A DNA stretch of 64,000 bases from Verrucomicrobiia bacterium (GCA_019694135.1 JAIBCM010000002.1:396143-460142); one strand, 5' to 3'; counted from the first letter of the stretch, positions 20,801-28,511 are shown. The notes: a model not told the origin generated them from the letters alone. Numbers and translations: made by a program.

Positions 20801-21538
20801 GAACAATACGAATACGATGTTTTTGGCCAGCCGAAGATTTACAATGCTAGTCACCAATCACTTGTCACCAGTTACTATCAAAACCGCTTCCTCTTCACCG
20901 GCCGCGAATATTTACCCGAACTCGGCCTTTACGACTATCGAAACCGCATTTATTCACCAAGTCTAGGAAGGTTCTTACAAACCGATCCTATCCGTTTCGA
21001 TGCGGGAGATGTGAATCTTTATAGGTATGTTGGTAATGATCCGGTGGATTGGGTGGATCCGAATGGATTAGCTCCTTTTGGATCCCCTGGAACAGCAGAT
21101 ACTAATAATTGGGCGCCAGGAGAATTGTCTGAGCTTTATGGTTATTCTTCAGAGGAAGCACAAGCAGAAAATGCCGATCAGAAAAAAATGATCGATGCTC
21201 ATAGTGATATGATGAAAGATATAGTAGGCACAACTATACCTGCAAAAACTATACCTGAAAAAATTGCTAAATGGATTGCTCAAAAGATTTGGAAAAAAAC
21301 CGATCCAGGAGAAAAACCAAGAAAACCAAAACCACCCGGGCCACCAAAACCACCAAAACCACCAAAACCTAAGCCCTCCAAGCCGCCCGGGCCACAACCG
21401 CCACCAAACAATTCTCCCTTGGGTTGCCGGACATATGAAACCTATGAATATGACGGATGTGGAAATTGTAAAACACGAACGATTCATACGGTTTGTAATG
21501 ATGGTAGTCAGTCTTTTGTGGTTTATGAGTGTGAGTAA
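17744..21538 (+). CDS. RHS/YD-repeat protein, main body and C-terminal tip
   Basis: The open frame starts at 17744, but residues before about 17874 are out-of-frame sequence; meaningful coding begins at LELEYDGNNRL. Some 25-30 YD repeats (e.g. TTYQYDEMDRMTHVIDA) form the RHS cocoon, followed by the core signature LGRFLQTDPIRFDAGDVNLY and PVDWVDPNGL, an exact PxxxxDPxGL self-cleavage motif near residue 1105. The remaining 155 residues hold a Pro/Lys linker (KPPGPPKPPKPPKPKP) and a small tail with five cysteines (GCRTYETYEYDGCGNCK...). Such proteins export a polymorphic tip, usually toxic; this tip is too small for a known toxin fold. Confidence 0.85.
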   Translation: MGRSVVCFAKYFYPYYATGRRICFSKIGSELLSIATNQKRSGFCLELEYDGNNRLIKIKNNFNRWLAIDRETVDNVVRIKRVYSNDGREVTYHYSVWDPSGDAILTEVHYPGGEKAIYHYVGRLNEKEGDPILASASDPTYRGNGAKIRYVYNYKANYEPYGFVAGIVLEERNLETDQLIITLPGGSGDYPQILEGNGSEVTRKYDKGQLKESWDAEGRKKIFTRTAGGYGYVETITAPNGGVTSFQRDYAGRVLVKTNPLGGQQSASYNAKGFITSEKDELGHVTTYERDANNFLLKQTYPNGSFEQWTYNADGQPLTYRQRNGAVFTYTYYNDNEMGGMKGDLKTETNPYGDVTTYTHDAAGNVKTFTDAFGHVTQYAYNWRGQMITITYTDNSQASYSYNNFGKMETQTDELGHSTTYGYDEYNRVKTATDPLNRTTSYEYGLQPGCGSCQDKDTLTKITLPSGKRLEYAYDKSGLRISQIIGAQSEEDKAMTYYTYDNGKNLKTVTDPNGHVTTYNYDILHRRTNEIDAVGNVTSWTFDAAGNRLTETRADNNKTTYQYDEMDRMTHVIDANGAKTQMKYDLSDNLSQLIDAKGNLYYFFYDQLNRREGLEYPDSSVEYWNYNKVGNLDNYVTRYGYPCTYLYDARNRLKESTWEDGKTPKVTRDYDAAGRLKMLANENSEIYYDYDSANELISEISVVKGFPEKISVAYTYDLDGNRKNLIYPSDLALSYDYTGRNQIKNITQNKDLLASYDYDKSGNRKTLIGHQSLVTSYYDHDPVNHITRVEHQTEEDFIGRFDYGYNQVHQRKWVKRNQQKGDYYQYDKIGQVTTIGYNTPDINNINLSEKIEGFQYDAVGNRQIQSITSNQKTQTSYGVNNLNQYTTTFSDQQSAFSYDANGNLTAVTSNQLPVASYVYDSQNRLTSANSVNSVAKFSYDARNRVVKREINGVATYYIWDGWNLIEERKANGDLIYRYIHGPRVDELISRTDAKQEAIFYHHDALGNVTYLTNPKGQLIEQYEYDVFGQPKIYNASHQSLVTSYYQNRFLFTGREYLPELGLYDYRNRIYSPSLGRFLQTDPIRFDAGDVNLYRYVGNDPVDWVDPNGLAPFGSPGTADTNNWAPGELSELYGYSSEEAQAENADQKKMIDAHSDMMKDIVGTTIPAKTIPEKIAKWIAQKIWKKTDPGEKPRKPKPPGPPKPPKPPKPKPSKPPGPQPPPNNSPLGCRTYETYEYDGCGNCKTRTIHTVCNDGSQSFVVYECE
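17867..17873 (+). other. In-phase slippery-type heptamer GGGTTTT at the RHS frame change
   Basis: The bases G GGT TTT sit in the reading phase X XXY YYZ of the upstream frame, 9 bases before its TAG stop. A -1 slip here reads ...NGQGF-CLELEYDGN, joining the two RHS frames without loss. The arrangement is the formal signature of -1 frameshifting, although this heptamer is not among the strongest bacterial sites and no stimulatory structure was verified. Confidence 0.35.
20051..20077 (+). repeat. 27-bp dispersed repeat inside the RHS gene, copy A
   Basis: The unit begins CACCAGTCACTTGTCACCAG and ends TTACTAC. It is read in frame as part of HQSLVTSYY. A near copy lies at 20852-20878 in the same gene, and a 23/27 match lies on the minus strand in the rho-pepA gap (28508-28534), so the sequence behaves as a dispersed repeat that has entered coding DNA. 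Confidence 0.6.
20852..20878 (+). repeat. 27-bp dispersed repeat inside the RHS gene, copy B
   Basis: It differs from copy A at two positions (CACCAATCACTTGTCACCAG, then TTACTAT) and again encodes HQSLVTSYY, here between YD-repeat blocks near the RHS core. Confidence 0.6.
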
Positions 21539-21555
21539 AATTAATTAGAAAATAT

Positions 21556-21885
21556 ATGGTAAATTTTTTATCTTGGTCTTTAACGATTAGTTATCCAATA
21601 GCCAATTTGCTATTAGCTATTTTATTTATTTATCATGCGCGGTCTTTACCTTATCGCTGCATATTTATAATATTGGGTGTTTCTTCACTTATCGGTGGGT
21701 GTGTCCAATTTCTTGATCTTTTACTGCGCTTGCAAAAAGCTTGGGAAATAGTGTTAATTAATCAAGAGTTAGCTAGACAACTCTGGTGGATACGAGTTCC
21801 CTTGGATTTATTATCTACAGCTTTTTATGTTTTAGCTATTTTTTTATTGATTCAAAAAATGAAGAAGTTTTATGGAGCGAATTAA
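21556..21885 (+). CDS. Small membrane protein after the RHS tip, candidate immunity protein
   Basis: A 109-residue protein with three likely membrane helices (residues 7-25, 35-58 and 82-103) and a basic end. It starts 17 bases after the RHS stop, the place of immunity genes in RHS systems. No family recognised. The same pattern, tip followed by a small membrane ORF, recurs twice downstream, which supports but does not prove an immunity or anchoring role. Confidence 0.55.
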   Translation: MVNFLSWSLTISYPIANLLLAILFIYHARSLPYRCIFIILGVSSLIGGCVQFLDLLLRLQKAWEIVLINQELARQLWWIRVPLDLLSTAFYVLAIFLLIQKMKKFYGAN

Positions 21886-21894
21886 ATTAGCTGA

Positions 21895-22194
21895 CACTCC
21901 ATCCGTTTTGAAATCACTCCACCTGGAGGCTTTGGGGCTGAAGGAGGTGGCGGCTTAAATCCTTTAGCTCGTAATAACAATAATGGCGGTGGCGGCGGAG
22001 GTGGTGGGGGTAATCGAGGTGGCGGCAATAATAATAAAAGATCAAAACCTGGCCCACCTTCAGATTTATGGGAATACGAAAGTGAATCTGAAATACCTCC
22101 TTGTGCGAAAGAGTGCCATTACATTAACAAACGCAATGGTGAAACAGCCACCATTAGAGTGTCAATTGATGAATCCTGTCCATCTACACCTTAA
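21895..22194 (+). pseudogene. Orphan RHS-type C-terminal tip 1, no start codon
   Basis: The frame opens after a TGA at 21892 without an initiator and reads HSIRFEITPPGGFGAEGGGG, a Gly/Asn linker (NNNNGGGGGGGGGNRGGGNNN), then KRSKPGPPSDLWEYESESE and a small domain with three cysteines ending DESCPSTP. The layout, low-complexity linker plus short Cys-bearing end, matches the tail of the intact RHS protein, so this looks like a displaced tip that could be recombined onto the RHS core. Its last 177 bases are almost identical to tip 2. It is not expressed alone unless a non-ATG start is used. Confidence 0.5.
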
Positions 22195-22207
22195 TAATTC
22201 GTTTTAA

Positions 22208-22369
22208 ATGAAGAAAAACGCTCAAAGAATTGTCTACATGATTGTAGCTTTTATCGTTTGTTTGGTTTCCATTTTTTTATATCGAGAAAAGATTGATGCC
22301 TTTGCTATTATATTTTCATTGATTATATCAATTATTGTGGGATTTTTTAGAGTTTTGCCACCCATATAA
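22208..22369 (+). CDS. 53-residue two-helix membrane protein after tip 1
   Basis: A short frame, MKKNAQRIVYMIVAFIVCLV to FFRVLPPI, with two hydrophobic helices (residues 8-25 and 32-48). It begins 13 bases after tip 1 and has no good ribosome site. By position it would be the partner of tip 1, as the 109-residue protein is of the RHS tail. Existence as a protein is unproven. Confidence 0.4.
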   Translation: MKKNAQRIVYMIVAFIVCLVSIFLYREKIDAFAIIFSLIISIIVGFFRVLPPI

Positions 22370-22460
22370 AAAGCAAAAAATTCAATGGACAGGTGTTTCC
22401 AATTCATAATGAAAAACAACAAGATGCTTGAATAATAATATCAACATATTTTGGGGCAAC

Positions 22461-22670
22461 ATGAATGTGTCCAGCAGTTCTGACGATCAAAGTGGCGGCG
22501 GCAATAATAATAAAAGATCAAAACCTGGCCCACCTTCAGATTTATGGGAATACGAAAGTGAATCTGAAATACCTCCTTGTGCGGAAGAGTGCCATTACAT
22601 TAACAAACGCAATGGTGAAACAGCCACCATTAGAGTGTCAATTGATGAGTCATGTCCGGCGACACCTTAA
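22461..22670 (+). CDS. Orphan RHS-type C-terminal tip 2
   Basis: The second copy of the tip, MNVSSSSDDQSGGGNNNKRS onward, with the same WEYESESEIPPCAEECHY and ETATIRVSIDESCP blocks as tip 1. The ATG at 22461 has a GGGG 5-8 bases before it; the frame also extends upstream to a TTG at 22428. Over 177 bases it differs from tip 1 at only a handful of positions, clustered in the last codons. It is either a free small protein or a silent cassette for the RHS gene. Confidence 0.5.
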   Translation: MNVSSSSDDQSGGGNNNKRSKPGPPSDLWEYESESEIPPCAEECHYINKRNGETATIRVSIDESCPATP

Positions 22671-22680
22671 AATTTATAAG

Positions 22681-22779
22681 ATGAAAAAACTCAAAAAATT
22701 ATTAATAGGGCCCTCATTAGTGATTATTGCTATTAATGGGGTTATTAATGGGGTCATTATTAATGGGGTCAACTCTTGA
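22681..22779 (+). pseudogene. Remnant of a small membrane ORF after tip 2
   Basis: The frame starts MKKLKKLLIGPSLVIIAING, then runs into ATTAATGGGGT repeats and stops after 32 codons inside the first 104-bp repeat. The start, 10 bases after tip 2, matches the tip/membrane-ORF pattern, and the end seems to have been replaced by the repeat insertion. Confidence 0.4.
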
Positions 22780-22962
22780 TTCTTGACGAAAAAGTGGCCT
22801 GAGAATAACGCCAATGGATGCGAAAATGGTACAGAGCAAAGCGTTGAGCGGTACTTGTCATTATTAATGGGGTCAACTCTTGATTCTTGACGAAAAAGTG
22901 GCCTGAGAATAACGCCAATGGATGCGAAAATGGTACAGAGCAAAGCGTTGAGCGGTACTTGT
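22755..22962. repeat. Perfect tandem duplication, 2 x 104 bp
   Basis: Units 22755-22858 and 22859-22962 are identical by reading. ATTAATGGGGT also occurs at 22732, 22744, 22759 and 22863. The segment GGGGTCAACTCTTGATTCTT followed by GAC contains GTCAA/TTGAC inverted ends and resembles sequences flanking IS200/REP-type transposases, but no transposase frame survives. The rest of the gap, 22963 to 23109, holds nothing I can identify. Confidence 0.75.
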
Positions 22963-23109
22963 TAAAATAAAAATTTTCTAGTGCACGAAGCAACAAATTT
23001 TTGGCAGATTATGGTAACGGAATCATAGCATGATTATTGACGTAAAATGAAAAGCGAAATAAAAGATCAGTGATTCATTGTTAGATTTTAATAACGATGA
23101 CAATAGCAT

Positions 23110-24072
23110 ATGAAAGCGATTGATTTACGTTTTGATTCCAGTCGATTCCCGCAACGTTATGAAGCGGCTTTTAAGCAAAATTTAAGAGAGCGCTGTTTTG
23201 ATGCGAAATGGCATTATGAAACACCGAAACAGGTCGCGGCTTGGTTGCGCGTGCATGAAGTTTATTCGCCGGCTCGAACTGATAAAGAAGTGCAAAGAAT
23301 TTATCAAGATGCTTTTGAAACATTGAGCCGTAGATCTTGGAAACAGGTTGTGAGTTTGGGTTGTGGCGGGGCGCAAAAAGATGTCGCGCTCTTTACTAAA
23401 ATCGCTCAAGACGTTTCGGGCAGTTTGCCGACTTATACTGCGATTGATATTGGCAGTGCGATGGCGTTGACAGCTTTGTTAGCGATGCGCACGAGTTTTC
23501 CTCAACTCAAAACTTTTGGAGTGGTTGCGGATTTGGTGAATGTTGAGGAAGTTGATTCTTTAAGTGATGCGGACACATTGTTTTTGCTTTTTGGATTAAT
23601 TCCGAATTTGGAGCCGCCGGCCTTTTTAAAACTTTTGCAAAGATGGAAAATAGAAAATGGGTTGATAAGTGTCAATTTGGCTTCGGAGAGGAAAATGAAA
23701 GAGATTTTACCTCAGTATGATAATCTTCTCACCAAGCAATGGCTAAGTCTTTTGCCACAAGATTTAGGTTTTACAGTAAGGCCTGAAGAAATTGAAATTG
23801 CGTGGCAGTCCTGTCCCCATTTCCCTGAGCTTTGTCGGATTGAGGCTAGTTATTATCTTCGTGAAGACACTGAAATCTATTTTGCGGGAGAAACCTTTTC
23901 CTTTAAAAAAGGAGAAAAGCTTCAACTGTTTTATTCTTATCGTTATACAACAGATCAATTTGCATCGTGGTTGAAATCGGAAAAGATTGAGATTGCGGAC
24001 TCATGGATAGCTTCTTCGCAGGAGGAGGGTGTTTTTTGGATTGAAAAAATTATAAATTCCAGCCGCCGCTAG
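23110..24072 (+). CDS. EgtD-like SAM methyltransferase (histidine methyltransferase family)
   Basis: A 320-residue protein with SAM site VSLGCGGAQKD (residues 81-91), a TAIDIG strand, LFLLFGLIPNLEPPAFLKLL where EgtD has its 'GsnigNf' block, and the EgtD-type end: GETFSFKKGEKLQLFYSYRY with a DQFASWL segment. EgtD trimethylates histidine for ergothioneine; the spelling here is divergent, so substrate is uncertain, and no EgtB is nearby. The 3' end overlaps the opposing SDR gene by 23 bases. Confidence 0.65.
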   Translation: MKAIDLRFDSSRFPQRYEAAFKQNLRERCFDAKWHYETPKQVAAWLRVHEVYSPARTDKEVQRIYQDAFETLSRRSWKQVVSLGCGGAQKDVALFTKIAQDVSGSLPTYTAIDIGSAMALTALLAMRTSFPQLKTFGVVADLVNVEEVDSLSDADTLFLLFGLIPNLEPPAFLKLLQRWKIENGLISVNLASERKMKEILPQYDNLLTKQWLSLLPQDLGFTVRPEEIEIAWQSCPHFPELCRIEASYYLREDTEIYFAGETFSFKKGEKLQLFYSYRYTTDQFASWLKSEKIEIADSWIASSQEEGVFWIEKIINSSRR

Positions 24073-24763
24073 CAATAAGATTGTTGCCCGTGTAATATTG
24101 CGATTTTTCATCCAAAAGAAAATCAATGGCGAAAAAGATATCTTCAAATTTTCCTAATCGGCCCGCGGGAATCGGTGGAGTTTGATCTAAATCTAAACTA
24201 TTTTCCAAAATGCCAGGAGAGATCATGTTGACGGTGACGCCGTAGCGGGCTTCTTGCTTGGCAAAAGATTTGGTGAGGAGCAGAACACCGGTTTTCCCAA
24301 TGTGGTAGGAAATGCCTAAGTTGCGTGGAGTGAGTTTTTGGCAACTGGAATCACCTAAATTAATGACACGGCCCTTTTTACTTTTTCGTAAATAGGGGAG
24401 TGCGGCGCGTGTGGTAAAGAAACAGGTCGTGGCAGTGCTGTGAAAATCGGTGTTCCATTCTTGTTCTGTCAGTTTCTCTAAAGTTTTGGGATGATAAAGG
24501 CCACTGCAATTGATTAAGGCGTCCAAGCGCCCGTAATGTTTTATGACTTGATTAATCAAATTTTTGGCTTCTTTCTCTTTTGTAAGATCTGCGCCAAAGT
24601 TTTTTGCGTCAGGCAATGTTTTTGCGAGTTTTTGCGCGTCTTTTTGGTGGGTGAAATAGTGAATTGCAACGGCAAAATTATTCTGTTTCAAATGCGTGGC
24701 GAGAGCGTGACCCAGAGATCCTTTTTTTCCGGCACCGGTAATGAGGATGACTTTCTTTTTCAT
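24050..24763 (-). CDS. SDR-family oxidoreductase, pteridine-reductase-like context
   Basis: A 237-residue short-chain dehydrogenase. The cofactor site is TGAGKKGSLG (9-18), a variant of TGxxxGxG; NCSG at 85-88 corresponds to NxAG; catalytic residues are S139 or S140 and Y153/K157 (SYHIGKTG). A TGA-to-ATG gap of 3 bases links it to the upstream DHPS-like gene, so a FolM-like role in reducing dihydropterins is possible. Family certain, substrate inferred only from context. Confidence 0.8.
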   Translation of the reverse strand: MKKKVILITGAGKKGSLGHALATHLKQNNFAVAIHYFTHQKDAQKLAKTLPDAKNFGADLTKEKEAKNLINQVIKHYGRLDALINCSGLYHPKTLEKLTEQEWNTDFHSTATTCFFTTRAALPYLRKSKKGRVINLGDSSCQKLTPRNLGISYHIGKTGVLLLTKSFAKQEARYGVTVNMISPGILENSLDLDQTPPIPAGRLGKFEDIFFAIDFLLDEKSQYYTGNNLIASGGWNL

Positions 24764-24766
24764 TTT

Positions 24767-25657
24767 TTAACCCAGAGCGTTTAATGTTTTTATAACCGCT
24801 TTGACTTTAGCGATTTCGTGGGTGCGGAGCAAATCTGTTTTGCCAAGCAAAGCGAGCGTAGCAAAAAAAGGCTCTGCGCATCGGACTTCTTCTTCAAAAT
24901 TTTCAAAGGCATGAGGTAGGGCATGACAAACCGGCCAGCCGAGTTGGCGTAAACGAAAAGTTTGAAGAAATATTTCCATTTGATATCGAATGCGACGCTC
25001 GCTGTCTTGGAGATTTTTGTAATAAAATCCTAATCCAGGATCGAGAAAAATTCTTTTTACACCTAGTTTTTGTGCGCGATCAATTTTGGGTAAAAAATAA
25101 TCTTTCATAATGGTGATCATATCGTTTGCAAAAGAAAAGTTGTCAACGGCACGCACATGAGCGCCTTGCACGTAACACAAAATTAAAGCGCCATCGTATT
25201 CTGCCACGGGACGATAAAGATCATCACTTTCAAAATTTCCAGTTAGATTTAAGACTGCAGCGCCTGCTTCAAAACAAGCTTGGGCCACTGCGGGTTGGTA
25301 AGTTTCGACACTTATTAAAATATTTTTTTGATTGAGCTCGCGAATGACAGGAATGAGGCGGCTGGTTTGTAATGTTTCATCGATTTGGGCGGCGTGATTT
25401 AAGGTGGATTCCGCGCCAATATCGATGAGGTCTGCGCCTTGAAGTGTTAGGAGTTGACTTCGTTGAATGGCTTGATTTTCGGTGAGACAAACACTTTCTC
25501 GATACCAGGAATCAGGGGAAAGGTTAATCACGCCCATCAGGTGAGGTTGCTTTTGAAAATCAAAAATTTTATTTCGCAAAGTAAAAGCGGGAACCTTCAC
25601 GCTCAGAGCGTCCGTGTAGCGATCTCGAAGTTCTGCAAGATAATTGAGATCGAGCAT
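24767..25657 (-). CDS. Dihydropteroate synthase-like pterin-binding protein
   Basis: A 296-residue TIM-barrel protein with DHPS landmarks in order: LMGVINLSPDSW (40-51, cf. MGxxNxTPDSF), GADLIDIGAEST (74-85, cf. GADIIDIGGEST), and FLDPGLGFYYK (near 200, cf. DPGxGFGK). The end has RTHEIAKVKA where true DHPS has RVHDV. It either is the folate DHPS of this organism or a paralog for another pterin; extra residues before the barrel (1-38) are unusual. It lies 5 bases from the DegT gene and 3 from the SDR gene. Confidence 0.7.
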   Translation of the reverse strand: MLDLNYLAELRDRYTDALSVKVPAFTLRNKIFDFQKQPHLMGVINLSPDSWYRESVCLTENQAIQRSQLLTLQGADLIDIGAESTLNHAAQIDETLQTSRLIPVIRELNQKNILISVETYQPAVAQACFEAGAAVLNLTGNFESDDLYRPVAEYDGALILCYVQGAHVRAVDNFSFANDMITIMKDYFLPKIDRAQKLGVKRIFLDPGLGFYYKNLQDSERRIRYQMEIFLQTFRLRQLGWPVCHALPHAFENFEEEVRCAEPFFATLALLGKTDLLRTHEIAKVKAVIKTLNALG

Positions 25658-25662
25658 AGCGA

Positions 25663-26769
25663 TTAATAAAACTTTTTGATAGCCGCGACGATGCTAGCGA
25701 GTTCTTCCTCTTTGAGTTCTGGAAAAATGGGTAAAGCTAAAACTTCTTTCGCGGCGCGATCGGCTTCAGGAAAATCGCCTTCAGCGTGATTCAAGTCAGC
25801 AAAAGAAGGTTGGAGCGGAAGTGGGGAGGGATAATAGATGTCGGTGCCGATGCCTTGTTGTTGGAGATGGGCGCGCAAATCATCTCGACGTTGTGTGCGA
25901 ATGACAAATTGGTTGTAGCTGTGAAATGCTTTGGCATGGGTAAGGGGCAATACTAAATCGCCAACATTTTTTAAGTGATCGAGATAATATTGCGCGTTTT
26001 TTCTGCGTTTTTCGATCCATTGATCGACATATTTTAATTTGATATCCAGCACGAGTGCTTGAAGAGCGGCGAGGCGAAAGTTGCCGCCTAAAAGAAAATG
26101 AACATAGCGTTTTTCTGAACCATGAACTCGTAAGGCGCGCACGATGCGAGCGAGTTTTTCGGATTGGGTAGTGATAAGGCCGCCTTCGCCAAAGGTGCCC
26201 AAATTTTTGGTGGGATAAAAACTGTAAGCGCCAAAGGTTCCGAAGGTTCCTACGGGTTGATTGTTCCAGCGCGATCCGAAGGCTTGTGCTGTATCTTCGA
26301 TAAGGGGGAGTTGATGTTTTTCGCTTATCGCTAAAAGGGCATCTAAATCACAGCTTTGTCCGAAAAGATGCACGGGCATGATGGCTTTTGTTTTTGTTGT
26401 GATGGCGGTTTGAACAGCTTTGGGGTTGATGTTGAACGTGTCCGGTAAAATGTCGACAAATACTGGTTTGGCTCCCAGTCGTGCCACGACACTGGCGGTC
26501 GCGTAAAAGGTAAAAGCGGGCACGATAACTTCATCGCCGGGTCCGACTTCCAATGCCATGAGGGCGACTAGCAAGGCGTCGGTGCCACTGGAAATGGTGA
26601 TGGCGGTTTGGCTGTGGAGATAGTCTTTAACATGATTTTCAAACGTTTCTACGGCTGGGCCTAGCACTAAACTTTGTTTTGGCAAAAACTGTTTGATCTG
26701 TTCTAAGATTTCAGATTCTAAAGCCGCATATTGGCGTGTGAGATCGAATTGTGGAATGGAAGTTGGCAC
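25663..26769 (-). CDS. DegT/DnrJ/EryC1/StrS family aminotransferase
   Basis: A 368-residue PLP enzyme of the sugar aminotransferase type. It has SGTDALLVALMAL, GDEVIVPAFTFYATASVVA, the Asp of LIEDTAQAFGS, and the PLP lysine K188 in YSFYPTKNLGTFGEGG. Members transfer an amino group to nucleotide-linked keto sugars, or act as dehydratases or regulators. No sugar pathway gene is adjacent; instead it heads the DHPS-like/SDR cluster. The family assignment is firm. Confidence 0.9.
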   Translation of the reverse strand: MPTSIPQFDLTRQYAALESEILEQIKQFLPKQSLVLGPAVETFENHVKDYLHSQTAITISSGTDALLVALMALEVGPGDEVIVPAFTFYATASVVARLGAKPVFVDILPDTFNINPKAVQTAITTKTKAIMPVHLFGQSCDLDALLAISEKHQLPLIEDTAQAFGSRWNNQPVGTFGTFGAYSFYPTKNLGTFGEGGLITTQSEKLARIVRALRVHGSEKRYVHFLLGGNFRLAALQALVLDIKLKYVDQWIEKRRKNAQYYLDHLKNVGDLVLPLTHAKAFHSYNQFVIRTQRRDDLRAHLQQQGIGTDIYYPSPLPLQPSFADLNHAEGDFPEADRAAKEVLALPIFPELKEEELASIVAAIKKFY

Positions 26770-26966
26770 AGCGCATCGTATAGCGCAGGTTGCTAAAAGA
26801 AAAAAGTGGTAAATTTTATATTAAGATGGTTGAGGTTAAATTATCACTTGCAATCGACGAGAAATATGACAAGCTAATAGTCAATCTAGGTATTTGCGTA
26901 ATTTCCCAAAGATTTTCGCGCTAAATTTTTAATACAACTTAATTAATAAATCTTACTCATTCAATT

Positions 26967-28511
26967 ATGCCTTCTTACAAACCATTCAAACGCCGCAACC
27001 GAGGTCGCGGAGGTCATCGTCGCCGTGATGAGGGGCTGCCGGTTACGGATCCTGCGGAAGAGTTTAATCAGCAACAAGCCCGTGCGCAAGAAGCGGAAAG
27101 TGGTGCACCGGCTGCAACGTCTTCGCCTTCAACTCCTGAAGGTAATGGAGGTGATTCGGGCGGTAATTATTCTGCAGCGGGTCCCAGTGATTATTTGCCA
27201 TCCAGAGAAGAGGCTAGTGAGCAAGAGGTGAGAGCACAACGACCGGGCAAGCGATTGCATTTGGGCGATTTGCAGGATATGTCGATTCCCGATCTTCAGG
27301 AGCTGGCTAGTAAAGAGTTTGAAATTGAAAATTACGGTAGGCTTCGCAAGCACGAATTGATTTTTGAAATTTTGAAGCGTAACAGCTATCGCAGCGGTGT
27401 TATGACCGCTGAAGGTGTCGTGGAACGGTTGAATGAAGGCTATGGTTTTGTGCGATCGCCGCGTTTTAGTTATGCGCCGTCTCCTGATGATATTTATGTA
27501 CCGCCTTCTTTGATTCGTCGTTATAATTTGAAGACGGGCGATTTGGTTTCTGGCGAAATTCGCGCGCCAAAAGATAAGGAACGCTATTTTGCGTTAGTGA
27601 AAATTGATAAAATTGAAGGAAAACCTGCAGAACAATTGCAAGCAAAGATTCACTTCGATAATTTAACTCCGCTTTTTCCGAATCGTCGAATTGTTTTGGA
27701 AAGTAAGCCGGAAGAATATGCGATGCGTGCGGTGGATTTGATTGCGCCGGTAGGATTTGGTCAACGCGGTTTGATTGTGGCGCCGCCACGTGTTGGGAAA
27801 ACGATTTTGATGCAAAAAATCGCCAACGCCATTACCAAAAATCATCCTGATGCTTATTTGATTGTTTTGTTGATTGATGAGCGTCCGGAAGAAGTGACGG
27901 ATATGGAACGCTCCGTGAAAGGCGAGGTCATTAGCTCGACTTTTGATGAGGCGCCAGAGCGACACGTGCAGGTTTCTGAAATTGTCATCGAGCGGGCGCG
28001 ACGTTTGGCGGAGCAGAAAGTGGATGTGGTCATTTTGCTGGATAGCATTACCCGTTTGGCTCGGGCTTATAATACGATTCAGCCGCACAGTGGTAAAATT
28101 CTTTCCGGCGGTGTGGATGCCAATGCGTTGCATAAACCCAAACGTTTCTTCGGGGCTGCGCGAAACATCGAAGAAGGGGGTAGTATCACGATTTTAGCCA
28201 CGGCTTTGATTGAAACAGGTTCGACAATGGACACGGTGATTTTTGAAGAGTTCAAAGGTACGGGAAATATGGAACTCAATTTGGATCGCGCGTTATCGGA
28301 TCGGCGCGTTTATCCTGCAGTTAACATTTCCAAATCTGGCACTCGCAAGGAAGATTTGCTTTATCACAAAGATGAAATGCCGCGAGTTCATATTTTACGC
28401 AAAGCCCTGAGCAGTGTTCCTCCCGTGGAAGCGATGGAGTTGTTGTTGGAACGATTGAAAAAAACCAAGAGCAATGCGGAATTTTTAATGACGATGAATC
28501 TCAAGGAGTAG
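26967..28511 (+). CDS. rho: Transcription termination factor Rho
   Basis: A 514-residue hexameric RNA helicase. Residues 1-95 are a basic then Gly/Ser/Gln-rich disordered extension ([19 protein letters not shown]), an insertion type seen in several phyla. The Rho N-domain ([13 protein letters not shown]) and cold-shock RNA-binding domain ([21 protein letters not shown]) follow, then Walker A PPRVGKT (near 272) and [16 protein letters not shown]. In PPRVGKT, V replaces the more usual A, as in some other bacteria. The 197-base upstream gap is AT-rich, with no attenuator recognised. Confidence 0.95.
   Translation: MPSYKPFKRRNRGRGGHRRRDEGLPVTDPAEEFNQQQARAQEAESGAPAATSSPSTPEGNGGDSGGNYSAAGPSDYLPSREEASEQEVRAQRPGKRLHLGDLQDMSIPDLQELASKEFEIENYGRLRKHELIFEILKRNSYRSGVMTAEGVVERLNEGYGFVRSPRFSYAPSPDDIYVPPSLIRRYNLKTGDLVSGEIRAPKDKERYFALVKIDKIEGKPAEQLQAKIHFDNLTPLFPNRRIVLESKPEEYAMRAVDLIAPVGFGQRGLIVAPPRVGKTILMQKIANAITKNHPDAYLIVLLIDERPEEVTDMERSVKGEVISSTFDEAPERHVQVSEIVIERARRLAEQKVDVVILLDSITRLARAYNTIQPHSGKILSGGVDANALHKPKRFFGAARNIEEGGSITILATALIETGSTMDTVIFEEFKGTGNMELNLDRALSDRRVYPAVNISKSGTRKEDLLYHKDEMPRVHILRKALSSVPPVEAMELLLERLKKTKSNAEFLMTMNLKE

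Noticed and set aside
21149-21548. Trp/Phe-rich minus-strand ORF and a plus-strand shadow over the RHS tail
   Set aside because: They arise from the Pro/Lys-rich linker repeat read in other frames.
21983-22207. 74-codon ORF over tip 1, and the related 104-codon ORF at 22465-22779
   Set aside because: Out of frame with the tip reading that has the Gly/Asn linker and Cys domain; similarity between the two is only because the DNA is duplicated.
22755-22962. CRISPR array
   Set aside because: Only two units, directly abutting and without spacers.
22674-22996. Minus-strand ORFs with repeated protein blocks over the 104-bp repeats
   Set aside because: Repetition follows from the tandem DNA duplication; no start signals and no transposase motif.
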